From positions 1 to 60,308 of the forward strand of contig NZ_JAHLEC010000008.1 of NCBI RefSeq assembly GCF_018861705.1: a DNA stretch of 60,308 nucleotides, read 5' to 3'. Both the position numbers and the translations under genes were made by a program. Position 1 is the first letter of the stretch; the number at the start of each line of letters is the position of its first letter. Below are positions 8,711 to 17,075 of this stretch, piece by piece. This DNA is from Clostridium psychrophilum. GTDB lineage: Bacteria; Bacillota; Clostridia; Clostridiales; Clostridiaceae. Below the pieces are notes generated by a model. The model was given only the letters and a program-made list of their open reading frames with translations. It had not been told where the DNA came from and ran no database searches.

Positions 8711-9727
8711 ATGAAAAAAGTATTTAAAAAAATAATAATCTGTATTATTATTTCATTAATTATACAGATGAGTGGACTTTTCTATTTGAACAACTACCTT
8801 TTAACTTCAACTACTAATGTAAAATCTCAAAAAGTAGCAGACTCAAATATAAGTAATAAAGTTTCTGTTTCCAAAGCTAGTATACCAAGTAATGCTACTA
8901 CAATAAATGTTTCATATGATGCAAGTTATATTTCCTATTATTTAAACAATGAACTATATGTAGTTAATACTATAACAGGTAAAAGTGTTAATGTATCGCC
9001 CTCTGCTGGAGTAAGAATATCTTTTTATAAGTGGCTCCCGGATAGGAATAGAATGCTCATAGTGGAAACACATGAAAGGAATCTTTCATTATCATATTAT
9101 GATGTTACTCAATCACAAAAAAGTAAAGTATCTGATATTTTAATGATTAGCTCAGCATCTATTGTAAAGGATATTGAAGCATCACCGCTTACAAATGTAA
9201 TTTATATAAAAGTAAAAAATGGGTATAAGTATTATTCTACATATTGGGTAAATATAATGAAATCTAGAAAGAAAATTGTTACTCAATCTAAATATATAGG
9301 AAAAATTCAAGTAGTACCTCATGTGGATAAAATGGTGTACGAAGATTTGGAAAGTAACAAGGTTTATGCAACTGGTCCAGACCATGTTTTGAATTTCAGT
9401 GGTTCGACAAAATCGTGCTTAATTGCAATAGATAGTAATGACAAGGTTTATGTTGGAGATGTGGATAGCAGTAATAAAATTGATAAGATATATTATGGAA
9501 CATTGGGTGGCAATTGGCAGTCACTTTCCTTAAAAACACCAGTAAGCAAGGATCACTTATTTGTTACAGCTAGCGGGAAGGCTTATATAAATGATAACAT
9601 TAAACGCAATGTAACAGAGCTGCAGACAAGTAAAAAAACAACTTATAAAGGTACATTACTACAATTATATAACAATGGAATTGCATCATTACATGATGGA
9701 AATTTAGTAAAAACACCTTTAAATTAA
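8711..9727 (+). CDS. anchored extracellular protein, propeller-like, function unknown
   Basis: The 338-residue protein has an N-terminal hydrophobic anchor (about 8-28) and an otherwise polar extracellular part. Repeated beta-rich blocks (ISYYLNNELYVVNTITGKS, FYKWLPDRNRMLIVE, YSTYWVNIMKSRKKIV, KVYVGDVDSSNKI) resemble TolB/DPP-IV-type WD40-like propeller blades, but no catalytic motif is seen. It is co-transcribed with the phosphodiester glycosidase, so it probably helps bind or position a cell-surface glycan. Assignment of a propeller is an inference from periodicity. Confidence 0.65.
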   Translation: MKKVFKKIIICIIISLIIQMSGLFYLNNYLLTSTTNVKSQKVADSNISNKVSVSKASIPSNATTINVSYDASYISYYLNNELYVVNTITGKSVNVSPSAGVRISFYKWLPDRNRMLIVETHERNLSLSYYDVTQSQKSKVSDILMISSASIVKDIEASPLTNVIYIKVKNGYKYYSTYWVNIMKSRKKIVTQSKYIGKIQVVPHVDKMVYEDLESNKVYATGPDHVLNFSGSTKSCLIAIDSNDKVYVGDVDSSNKIDKIYYGTLGGNWQSLSLKTPVSKDHLFVTASGKAYINDNIKRNVTELQTSKKTTYKGTLLQLYNNGIASLHDGNLVKTPLN

Positions 9728-9731
9728 TCTG

Positions 9732-9778
9732 AAAAAAGATTGCACTATGGCTGCAGAGCCATAGTGCAATCTTTTTTT
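9732..9778. terminator. strong bidirectional-type terminator
   Basis: A 21-bp perfect stem (9732-9752 with 9757-9777) closes on the loop GCAG, is A-rich on the left and ends in a T run on the right. It terminates the glycosidase operon. Confidence 0.95.
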
Positions 9779-9957
9779 ATACTATTAATTATGTAAAATT
9801 ATTCTAATTATTTCAAATAATTAGTTCTTAATATATGGTACAGTATATATGCTATAAAGATCGTGAATTTTTAATGAAGTCATATTTATTTATTTATAAA
9901 TATAATTACAAAATATAAGATTTGAGTAATTAGTAACAAAATACATAGGGGGACGCT

Positions 9958-10809
9958 ATGAAAAAGAAATTATCTTTCATATTTACATTCATTTTTCTAC
10001 TATTTACATTTGGATGTTCAAGGACTAAAACTATTACAAAAGAAAAAGCAAAACCGGTTATGACATCGGTTGAAAACTCCTCAATACCTGGTTTTAAAAG
10101 TACTACTGTTATTAAGCATTATGGTAGGAGTATTCCAGTTTTATCGTATCACTCAATTAATTATGATAAAAATAATCCTATTTGTATTTCAGTTGAAAAG
10201 TTTAAGGAACAAATGAAATATTTAAAGAATAACGGGTATTATACTATAACGCTTACAAATTTGTATGGATATCTTATGAATAATATTCCAATACCTAAAA
10301 AATCTGTAGTCATTACTTTTGATGATGGATATGAAAATAATTATACTGCTATGTTCCCTGTTCTAAAAAAATATAATTTTAGAGCAACAATATTTGTTAT
10401 TACCTCTTTTATTGATAAAAATCATACATTTATGACATCAAAACAACTTTTAGAAATGGATAAGTATGGTGTTGATATCGAAAGCCATACCGTACATCAT
10501 GATAATTTAGCAATGATTTCCAATAACAAACAACTAAAAACTTTAATTCAATCTAAGCAGTATCTAGAAAAAATATTGAATAAACCAATAAACTTTTTTG
10601 CATATCCTTATGGTGGGTACAACAAAAGTGCAATTGAGGCCTTGAAAAAAGCTGGTTATAAAATGGCTTTCACAACTGAAGGGGGTTGGTCCTCTAAGCA
10701 TAACGGTGTATTTTCCTTACATAGGGTATGGGTAGGCCATTTGGATAGTATGAAAGTATTTAAAAACAAAATTTCTGAACCTGATTATCAGCTAATAGAC
10801 CAATTGTAA
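9958..10809 (+). CDS. polysaccharide deacetylase lipoprotein (NodB domain)
   Basis: This 283-residue protein has a lipoprotein signal peptide ending in FTFGC (Cys20). An extracellular CE4 deacetylase domain follows, with IPVLSYHSIN, motif 1 ITFDDGYENNY, motif 2 SHTVHH, motif 3 YPYGGYN and a C-terminal FSLHRVWVGH. All metal and catalytic residues expected for the family are present. It is a close paralogue of the deacetylase at 6267-7151, sharing the KKYNF(R/K)ATIFVIT and AGYKMAFTT segments. Likely substrate: peptidoglycan or exopolysaccharide N-acetylglucosamine. AGGGGGA precedes the ATG; a terminator follows. Confidence 0.9.
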   Translation: MKKKLSFIFTFIFLLFTFGCSRTKTITKEKAKPVMTSVENSSIPGFKSTTVIKHYGRSIPVLSYHSINYDKNNPICISVEKFKEQMKYLKNNGYYTITLTNLYGYLMNNIPIPKKSVVITFDDGYENNYTAMFPVLKKYNFRATIFVITSFIDKNHTFMTSKQLLEMDKYGVDIESHTVHHDNLAMISNNKQLKTLIQSKQYLEKILNKPINFFAYPYGGYNKSAIEALKKAGYKMAFTTEGGWSSKHNGVFSLHRVWVGHLDSMKVFKNKISEPDYQLIDQL

Positions 10810-10878
10810 ATATAAGAAGGGATGAAATTAAATTTAAAAAACGTGCTTCACATGAAAAAGTTATAAAAAGTAGGCAAC

Positions 10879-10917
10879 AAAAGGCATACAATAATTTTAA
10901 ATATTGTATGCCTTTTT
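10879..10917. terminator. terminator after the deacetylase gene
   Basis: AAAAGGCATACAATA (10879-10893) pairs with TATTGTATGCC plus T run (10902-10917) around an 8-nt loop. The A/T symmetry would also let it serve minus-strand transcripts arriving from remA and repeat A. Confidence 0.9.
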
Positions 10918-10947
10918 ATTTTTAATGAACAACATTCACTATTAAAT

Positions 10948-11094
10948 CATTTCCTGAGGAGCTGCAACAGCTTCGAAGAAGATGCATTGACAACTTTGGA
11001 AGCAGATTTAGACTGCCACCAAAGTGATTTTTCTAAGCTAGACAACTGCCATTTATAGAAGATGGCAGACTTGAAGCTTCCAAAATGTTGTTAA
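10948..11094 (-). repeat. 108-bp structured repeat, copy A, with hairpin tail
   Basis: The 108-bp core (10987-11094, read on the minus strand) begins TTAACAAC and ends GTTGTCAA. These ends pair, extended by TTTGGAAGC/GCTTCCAAA; inside is a CTGCCA/TGGCAG hairpin with loop TCTTCTATAAA and a small TCTA/TAGA hairpin. The tail (10948-10986) adds two short palindromes (CTTCTTCGAAG and CTCCTCAGGA). Copies B and C lie on the plus strand near 40 kb. The first bases overlap the remA stop codon, so remA mRNA would carry this element at its 3' end. Confidence 0.85.
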
Positions 11095-11384
11095 ACTGTA
11101 CCATCAGCATCAATTTCGTCTAAACATTTTTCATCTTTAACACATAATCTATGTTTAAAAGTTTCTGGTTGAACAGCTGATAAAATAATATGATCATTAT
11201 CAGTGATAATGACTGCTCTTGTTCTTCTTCCGTAAGTAGCATCAATTAGCATGCCTCTACTTCTTGCTTCATGAATTATTTTTTTTATAGGAGCTGATTC
11301 AGGCTTAACTATAGCTACCAATCTATTTGCTGAAACAACATTTTTAAATCCTATATTTATCAAATTGTCATTCATCATTTCCAT
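11091..11384 (-). CDS. remA: RemA-like DNA-binding regulator (DUF370)
   Basis: The 97-residue protein matches RemA almost end to end: [22 protein letters not shown], then [30 protein letters not shown] and [14 protein letters not shown]. In Bacillus RemA is a ring-forming DNA-binding activator of matrix and osmoprotection genes. This copy has an extra acidic C-terminal tail ([14 protein letters not shown]). It stands alone, without the gmk neighbour common in Firmicutes, so it may be a second paralogue. Its stop codon overlaps the edge of the 108-bp repeat, so the last residue or two may derive from the repeat. Confidence 0.9.
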   Translation of the reverse strand: MEMMNDNLINIGFKNVVSANRLVAIVKPESAPIKKIIHEARSRGMLIDATYGRRTRAVIITDNDHIILSAVQPETFKHRLCVKDEKCLDEIDADGTV

Positions 11385-11551
11385 TTTACAACACTCTTTC
11401 CTTTAAGTTGATTTTAGGTTGTTAATTATAAAAATACAATCGGCAATCTAAAGTCATTATATTATTTTTTACTATGTATTTATTTTAAAAAACCTATGAA
11501 GTATAACTCTTTGGAACTAATGAAGTAATAATGATGTAAATTCAGCTTTTC

Positions 11552-11791
11552 CTAAAAGTCTCTGTGTGTACAATCACAAAATGGAGGAGTTTCTGTCTGT
11601 TTACATTGACAAATATAAACTGTATCATCTTTTCCAGCAGTAAATTCTAAAGGCTTAAATGCAGTTACTTTATGTGAACCATCACAAAATGGTTGATTTG
11701 AACTTCTACCGCAAGCGCACCAATAATAAGTTTCGCCTTTTTTTACTTGTATGGTAATAGGCGCTTTTTTTGCTATTTTAGGTATTTCCAT
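11552..11791 (-). CDS. CDGSH iron-sulfur domain protein, tandem motif
   Basis: The 79-residue protein has two CDGSH-type [2Fe-2S] motifs. The first is complete: CAC followed after 9 residues by CDGSH. The second is CQC followed by CDCTH, keeping three Cys and His but replacing the usual G-S by C-T. Such small proteins bind redox-active, acid-labile clusters through three Cys and one His. The start ATG at 11791 follows AGGAG on the minus strand. It appears monocistronic; the partner process is unknown. Confidence 0.88.
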   Translation of the reverse strand: MEIPKIAKKAPITIQVKKGETYYWCACGRSSNQPFCDGSHKVTAFKPLEFTAGKDDTVYICQCKQTETPPFCDCTHRDF

Positions 11792-11976
11792 AATTATAAC
11801 TCCTTTATTTATACAATTTTATCCATTGATAATGATCTATGTATATTCCAATTTGAATTCATACAATATAATATTAAAATTAATTGTATGTTTTATCCTT
11901 TTAGTGGTTAGTCTCTATTATAGAAATTTTGTGAAAGAATATATTTTCATAATTAAAGTTTTAAATCTTCTATTTT

Positions 11977-12138
11977 CTAAAGTTTCCATAGTGGAGCGTC
12001 ACTCTTATCAAATTCTTTGTATCTTTCTTCGGTTAGTCTCTTAATCGATATTCTTTGCCAAAATGATAACCTTTTTCCCTGTACATAAGCTATATCAACG
12101 AGTTTATCGTATAATTTTTCTTCTTTAGCACTTAACAT
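11977..12138 (-). CDS. 53-residue charged small protein, unknown
   Basis: The frame begins ATG at 12138 behind AGGGAGAT with good spacing and runs 53 codons to TAG. The product begins MLSAKEEKLYDKLVDIAYVQ and ends SDAPLWKL. It is highly charged, likely helical and without membrane segment or Cys. Coding-like codon use and the strong ribosome site favour a real gene. I do not recognise a family. Three palindromic CTAACTT-AGTTAG copies lie 80-130 bp upstream and may control it. Confidence 0.65.
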   Translation of the reverse strand: MLSAKEEKLYDKLVDIAYVQGKRLSFWQRISIKRLTEERYKEFDKSDAPLWKL

Positions 12139-12214
12139 ATAAATATCTCCCTTAAATTTTATCTTTTAAATTATTTCTTATATTAGTATTTACGTAATAT
12201 ATAACATTCACTAT

Positions 12215-12265
12215 ACTAACTTCAGTTAAGACTAACTAACTTAAGTTAGACTAACCTAAGTTATA
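12215..12265. promoter_or_regulatory. cluster of three imperfect palindromes, operator-like
   Basis: Three related sites are arrayed: CTAACTTCAGTTAAG (12216-12230), CTAACTTAAGTTAGA (12236-12250) and CTAACCTAAGTTATA (12251-12265). The middle copy is a perfect CTAACTTAAGTTAG palindrome. Spacing is 20 and 15 bp. They sit upstream of the 53-residue ORF on the minus strand and resemble a multi-site operator for an unknown regulator. Confidence 0.45.
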
Positions 12266-12750
12266 TTAAGTACTATTATACTCTAAGATAGACAGGTTAT
12301 CCAACCATAGGTGTTATATTTTAAAAGTACATTATCATATTTGTGTTTATAAAGAAATTGGAATAGGTTAAATATAATTCTCTGATTTGTACAATATATT
12401 ACAAATCAAGCCTAAATATTTACTTGATTATACTATTTTTACTGCGAATTTATGTAAAAAATCAAAATATGTTTTTAACCTAATACACTAAAATCTTGCG
12501 TTATTGTGATTATGCTTTTGATGGTTTTGGAATTTCACTGGACTTGTTCAATTTTGAGAATCCATTAGTATAGGATTATATAGGAGAGCAGGGGTGCTTC
12601 ATTAATTGATTATGTATATACTGCTAATAATATAAAATGAATGAATAAAATTGATATGATTATCTGCAATTATATAATAAGCAAATAAATTACTTTGCAT
12701 AAACAATGAGAATGCACAAAATAATTTACAAACTTATAGTATTGTAACAA
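12266..12750. other. intergenic region, no gene recognised
   Basis: No frame here has a start, ribosome site and coding-like sequence. The region is AT-rich with scattered stops in all frames. It separates the small-protein region from the convergently placed 3' end of the beta-phosphoglucomutase gene. Confidence 0.5.
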
Positions 12751-13398
12751 TTAAAAATTTAGAATGTCCAATTTTATATTCTCAAATCCACATATAACTT
12801 TATCAGCTTTATAAAGTATAAATTTGGAACCAATACCTACAGAGTGCATACCTGCTCTTATGGCAGCTTCTATACCAGCAGCAGCATCTTCAAATACAAC
12901 GCAAGAACTTGGGTTCATGTTTAATTCTTTAGCTGCTTTTAGAAACACTTCAGGATTTGGTTTTGCATTAGTTACTTTAGTACCATCAATTATAGAATCA
13001 AAATAAGGGACAAGGTTAATTTTTTTCAGTATTAGCATAGCATTTTTGCTTACTGAACCAAGAGCAATTTTAATATCGTTATCTCTTAGGTGTTTTATAA
13101 AAGTTTTAACTCCAGGTAAAATTTCAGACTCATCCATATTTGTTATATATGATACATACCAATTATTTTTTTTAGCTGCTAGTTCTATCTTTGTTTTTTC
13201 ATCAAAGTCTTTATTACCAATTTTTAAAAGAATTTCAAGAGAATCCATTCGACTTACTCCTTTAAGCCTTTCATTATCATTTTGCGTAAATTCAAAACCA
13301 AGTTCATTAGCAAGTCGCTTCCAGGCTAAGTAATGATATTTTGCAGTGTCTACTACTACACCATCTAGATCAAATATACATGCTTTAATGTTATTCAT
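12751..13398 (-). CDS. pgmB: beta-phosphoglucomutase (HAD family)
   Basis: The 215-residue protein shows the HAD nucleophile motif FDLDGVVVDT (Asp nucleophile and Asp+2 acid/base), a helical cap with HYLAWKRLANELGF and the R-L-K-G-V-S-R substrate loop, motif II ALGSVSKNA, and motif IV VVFEDAAAGIEAA. It converts beta-glucose-1-phosphate to glucose-6-phosphate via the 1,6-bisphosphate. It is divergent from the GH65 phosphorylase, which makes beta-glucose-1-phosphate, so the two are one pathway. The shared intergenic region has a LacI-type operator on each side. Confidence 0.93.
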   Translation of the reverse strand: MNNIKACIFDLDGVVVDTAKYHYLAWKRLANELGFEFTQNDNERLKGVSRMDSLEILLKIGNKDFDEKTKIELAAKKNNWYVSYITNMDESEILPGVKTFIKHLRDNDIKIALGSVSKNAMLILKKINLVPYFDSIIDGTKVTNAKPNPEVFLKAAKELNMNPSSCVVFEDAAAGIEAAIRAGMHSVGIGSKFILYKADKVICGFENIKLDILNF

Positions 13399-13452
13399 TA
13401 TTATTTACCTCCTAAAATTTTAGTGAAATGTTCTTAAATAAATTATAACAAA

Positions 13453-13466
13453 AACGTTTCCGTTAG
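13453..13466. promoter_or_regulatory. LacI-type operator near pgmB
   Basis: AACGTTTCCGTTAG, whose complement contains ACGGAAACG, the same core as the site at 13582-13595. It lies about 55-70 bp upstream of the pgmB start. The half-palindromic GGAAACG core is typical of LacI/GalR-family operators. The likely binder is the regulator at 15967, or CcpA. Confidence 0.6.
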
Positions 13467-13548
13467 TAAATCGGAGTAACTCATAGAAAAACAGTGAAAA
13501 AAATAGTATAACTATAGAAATTCATAAGAAAATCGATTACAAGACAGA

Positions 13549-13595
13549 TTGAAAAAAATATTTTAATGATATATAATGAATTTACGGAAACGATA
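13549..13595 (+). promoter_or_regulatory. GH65 operon promoter with overlapping LacI-type operator
   Basis: TTGAAA at 13549-13554, a 17-bp spacer and TATAAT at 13572-13577 form a strong sigma-A promoter. TTACGGAAACGATA at 13582-13595 covers the transcription start region, a placement that would block initiation when a LacI-family repressor is bound. It shares the ACGGAAACG core with the inverted site near pgmB. Confidence 0.75.
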
Positions 13596-13621
13596 TCAAA
13601 GTTTACGGAGGAGGTTTCGTA

Positions 13622-15898
13622 ATGAAGTTGTGGAGTGTTGAACAAAAAAAATATACAAGTATAGATAATAAAAAGTATGAGACATTATTTACGCTAGCAA
13701 ATGGATATAGGGGATTAAGAGGTCAATTAGAATTTACTAAACTTGGACAAAAAGGTAATTTTATAGCTGGCATTTTTGATAAATCTTCTGCTCAAGTTAC
13801 AGAAATAGTAAACTTACAAGATCCAATACTTTTAAATATATATATCGATGATGAAATTATAGATATGGAACAATGTAAGGTACTTGCTTTTAATAGAAGG
13901 CTTAGTATGTTAGAAGGAGTATTATATACTGCAATTGAACTAGAAACAAGAAAAGGAAAAATAATTAATTTAAAGTGTGAAAGATTTGTAAGCAGAAATA
14001 ATGTTCATAGATGGGCTGCTAAATATGAAATAGTTCCAGTGAATTTTACCGGAAAAGTATTTTTTGAAAGTGTTATTGATGGAACAGTCACAAATAGTTC
14101 ACAAGATCCAATGAATTTAGCAAAACATTTTAATGTCGATGAGATTTTTGATGTTAAACCTGGAATAGGACTTAAGAGTTCAACTTTTGATAAAAAAATA
14201 AGTGCTGTGGAAACAACAAGATTACTTGCTGATAACGATTTTGGAAATATATTTAAAAGTAGAAAATATAATATGTTAGCAGAAAAGGCAAGAGAAGTTT
14301 ATTCATCCATTTTAACACAAGGAGAACTTTACACGGTATACAAGCTGGGTGTGAGTTTTACGTCTAGGGATAAAATAAAAAATATTACAGAGGAAAGTAA
14401 AAAAGAATTAGATGCTTTTACGGTTGATGGTTATGAAGAAGAAAAAGAAGCTCATAAAGCTGTATGGCAAAGTATATGGAATGATATTGATATTGAAATT
14501 CATGGAGATGACGAAGCCCAAGTTGGTATAAGATTCAATCTTTATCAATTAGCTTCGTCAGCTTATGAAGGAGATGAGAAAATAAGTATTGCGGCTAAAG
14601 GGCTTCATGGGGAAGGATACAAAGGACATATATTTTGGGACACAGAAACATTTATGCTACCTTTCTTTATTTATACAAGACCTAAAGTGGCTAAGGCACT
14701 GTTAATGTACAGATATAATACATTACAAGGGGCAAGAAAAAATGCAGAGATAAGTGGATTTAAAGGTGCAAGGTATCCTTGGGAATCTGCAGATGAAGGC
14801 TTGGAAGTAACTCCAAAGTGGGGATTTGACTATGATGGAAAGCCGGTGAGAATTTGGACAGGTGATGAAGAATTTCATATAAATTCTGATATAACATTTG
14901 CTATTTTTGAATACTACAGAGCAACTGGAGATAAAGATTTTCTAATAAACTATGGTTTAGAGATTCTTCTTGATACTACTAAATTTTGGCAGAGTAGAGT
15001 TGAGTACAATAAAAAAGAAGATAGATATGAAATAAACGGTGTAATTGGTCCAGATGAATTTCATGAGCATGTTGATAATAATGTGTTTACAAATTTTCTT
15101 GCAAAATGGAGTATTAAGAAGGCTTTAGATTTAGTTCAATGGATTAAAAAAGAAGACGCCTTAGTTTTGAAAAAGCTTTGTAATAAGTTATCGTTAAATG
15201 AATTAGATTTTAAAGCTTGGGAAACTATAGAAAAAAAGATGTATATTCCAACAAGCAAAGATGGAAAGCTTATAGAGCAGTTTGAAGGCTATTTTAATAT
15301 GCCTAGTATAGAAATTACTAAATTTGATGAAAATGGCATGCCAGAATGGCCTGATTTTAAGGGATTAAAAATTGCTGAAACACAACTTATTAAGCAGGCA
15401 GATGTTGTTCAGCTAATGATAATGCTCGGAGAAGAGTTTAGCGATAATGTAAAAAAAGAAAATTACAAGTATTATGAAAAAAGGACAATGCATAAATCAT
15501 CATTAAGCCCATCAATGTATTCAATAATGGGCATTACAGTTGGAGATACTCATAATGCATATAAGTATTTTATGAAAACAGTATTAACAGATTTAAAGGA
15601 TAATCAAGGAAATACTGATTTTGGAATTCATTCAGCTTCTAATGGTGGTTCTTGGCAAACTGCAATAATGGGTTTTGGAGGATTGAGTGTTGATAAAGAT
15701 GAGGTTTTAAATCTTAAACCATGGATTCCTAAACATTGGGATGAAATGAATTTTAACATAAATTGGAGAAAAACAAGAATTTACGTATCAATACGTCAGG
15801 ATAAAATAGTAGTTAAGGCAACAAATTCTTCTAAGGTAAAGATATACAATGATGAATATAACCTTAAAAAGGATGAAGAAATTACGGTTACTAGATAA
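13622..15898 (+). CDS. GH65 disaccharide phosphorylase (maltose/kojibiose/nigerose/trehalose class)
   Basis: The 758-residue protein has the GH65 architecture: N-terminal beta-sandwich (about 1-270), linker, (alpha/alpha)6 barrel (about 300-690) and C-terminal sheet. The general acid is Glu479 in GPDEFHEHVDNN; other barrel motifs are GEGYKGHIFWDTETFMLPF and KQADVV near 600. These enzymes cleave an alpha-linked glucose disaccharide with phosphate, giving beta-glucose-1-phosphate plus glucose. The linkage used cannot be decided by eye. The pgmB, LacI and ABC-importer neighbours support a dedicated disaccharide route. Confidence 0.92.
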   Translation: MKLWSVEQKKYTSIDNKKYETLFTLANGYRGLRGQLEFTKLGQKGNFIAGIFDKSSAQVTEIVNLQDPILLNIYIDDEIIDMEQCKVLAFNRRLSMLEGVLYTAIELETRKGKIINLKCERFVSRNNVHRWAAKYEIVPVNFTGKVFFESVIDGTVTNSSQDPMNLAKHFNVDEIFDVKPGIGLKSSTFDKKISAVETTRLLADNDFGNIFKSRKYNMLAEKAREVYSSILTQGELYTVYKLGVSFTSRDKIKNITEESKKELDAFTVDGYEEEKEAHKAVWQSIWNDIDIEIHGDDEAQVGIRFNLYQLASSAYEGDEKISIAAKGLHGEGYKGHIFWDTETFMLPFFIYTRPKVAKALLMYRYNTLQGARKNAEISGFKGARYPWESADEGLEVTPKWGFDYDGKPVRIWTGDEEFHINSDITFAIFEYYRATGDKDFLINYGLEILLDTTKFWQSRVEYNKKEDRYEINGVIGPDEFHEHVDNNVFTNFLAKWSIKKALDLVQWIKKEDALVLKKLCNKLSLNELDFKAWETIEKKMYIPTSKDGKLIEQFEGYFNMPSIEITKFDENGMPEWPDFKGLKIAETQLIKQADVVQLMIMLGEEFSDNVKKENYKYYEKRTMHKSSLSPSMYSIMGITVGDTHNAYKYFMKTVLTDLKDNQGNTDFGIHSASNGGSWQTAIMGFGGLSVDKDEVLNLKPWIPKHWDEMNFNINWRKTRIYVSIRQDKIVVKATNSSKVKIYNDEYNLKKDEEITVTR

Positions 15899-15966
15899 AA
15901 AAGTGTTATGGAATAGCATAACTTACAGGTATAATAGTTTTTAGTAGTATGAAGGAGAGATATAAT

Positions 15967-16983
15967 ATGGAAAATAAAGTTAAAACAATAAAAGATGTTG
16001 CTAAAATATGCAAAGTATCTGTAAGTACTGTTTCCAGGGCTTTTAATAATTATAGTGATATTAGTGAAAAAACAAGAGAACGGATACTTAAAATGTCAGA
16101 AGAAATTGGTTATAAGCCTAATATTGTTGCAAAGAGTTTAAGCTCAATTAAAAACTATAGATTAGCTATGTTAGTAGAAGACTACAGTGAAGTTAATCCA
16201 TTAACTTATGAAATGTTGATGCCATTTCAAAACATGGCATCAAATAGAGGGTACGAAACCGTATTACTTTCTACAACTTCTAACATGCAAAAGTCTCATG
16301 AGTTAAAAAAACTTTTAAGCGATAAGCAAGTTGATGGAGCATTTATTATAGGGCTTAAGATGAATGATGATTATTATAAGCAACTTTCCAATATAAATAT
16401 ACCTTGCGTTCTTTATGATATTAATATTAATAATGAGAAGACTTCTTGTGTAGGTGTTGATAATGTTAAAGGTGCATTTATGGCTGTAGAACATTTAATA
16501 AAACTTAGACACAAGAAAATAGGATTTATTAATGGACACAAAAATGCTCAGGTAAGCTTTGAAAGATTGGATGGATATTATCTTGCATTAAATAGATATG
16601 ATATTCCAGTAGATAACAAATTAATAGTAAATGGAAACTTTAGCTTTGTTGACGCTCAAATAGCTGTCAAGGAATTACTAGGGAAAAACAAGGATATAAC
16701 AGCAATTTTCTGCGCCAGCGATTTAATGGCAGCAGGTGCTATTAGTAAGTTACAAGAATTGGGTTATTCATTACCAGATGACTTATCAATTATAGGTTTT
16801 GATGATGAAAATATATCTCAATATATAAGTCCAAAACTTACAACTATAAGACAACATAGGGATAAAATAGGTGAAACAGCAGCAAATGTTTTAATAAACA
16901 TTATATCTGGACAATCTTTGAGCAGAAATGTAATAGAACCAGAATTAATCATTAGAGAGTCTTGTAAAGAACTAAACACTTAA
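15967..16983 (+). CDS. LacI-family transcriptional repressor
   Basis: The 338-residue protein has an N-terminal helix-turn-helix (KTIKDVAKICKVSVSTVSRA, about residues 5-24), the hinge KPNIVAKSLSS, and a periplasmic-binding-protein-like sensor core (about 60-335; GFINGHKNAQVSFERLDGY, IFCASDLMAAGA, IIGFDDENIS, TTIRQHRDKIG). The start at 15967 has AAGGAGAG 7 bp upstream; a longer frame from 15949 starts at a poor site. It probably binds the ACGGAAACG operators between pgmB and GH65 and responds to the imported disaccharide or a product. Confidence 0.92.
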   Translation: MENKVKTIKDVAKICKVSVSTVSRAFNNYSDISEKTRERILKMSEEIGYKPNIVAKSLSSIKNYRLAMLVEDYSEVNPLTYEMLMPFQNMASNRGYETVLLSTTSNMQKSHELKKLLSDKQVDGAFIIGLKMNDDYYKQLSNINIPCVLYDININNEKTSCVGVDNVKGAFMAVEHLIKLRHKKIGFINGHKNAQVSFERLDGYYLALNRYDIPVDNKLIVNGNFSFVDAQIAVKELLGKNKDITAIFCASDLMAAGAISKLQELGYSLPDDLSIIGFDDENISQYISPKLTTIRQHRDKIGETAANVLINIISGQSLSRNVIEPELIIRESCKELNT

Positions 16984-16990
16984 ATACAAT

Positions 16991-17045
16991 GCTATTTATA
17001 GCATTTATAGCATTTATAGCATTTATAGCATTTATAGCATTTATA
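16991..17045 (+). repeat. 9-bp tandem repeat GCATTTATA
   Basis: Five perfect GCATTTATA units (17001-17045) follow one 10-bp variant GCTATTTATA (16991-17000). The array fills the space between the lacI stop and the binding-protein gene, ending 30 bp before its ATG. Copy number could vary by slippage and change leader length or mRNA structure. Confidence 0.95.
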
Positions 17046-17075
17046 TAAATTAAAACTATGGGGGGGAAATATTTT

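Noticed and set aside
11751-12044. 97-codon plus-strand hydrophobic frame
   Set aside because: It overlaps the CDGSH start region and the 53-residue minus-strand ORF, lacks a ribosome site and has low-complexity hydrophobic sequence.
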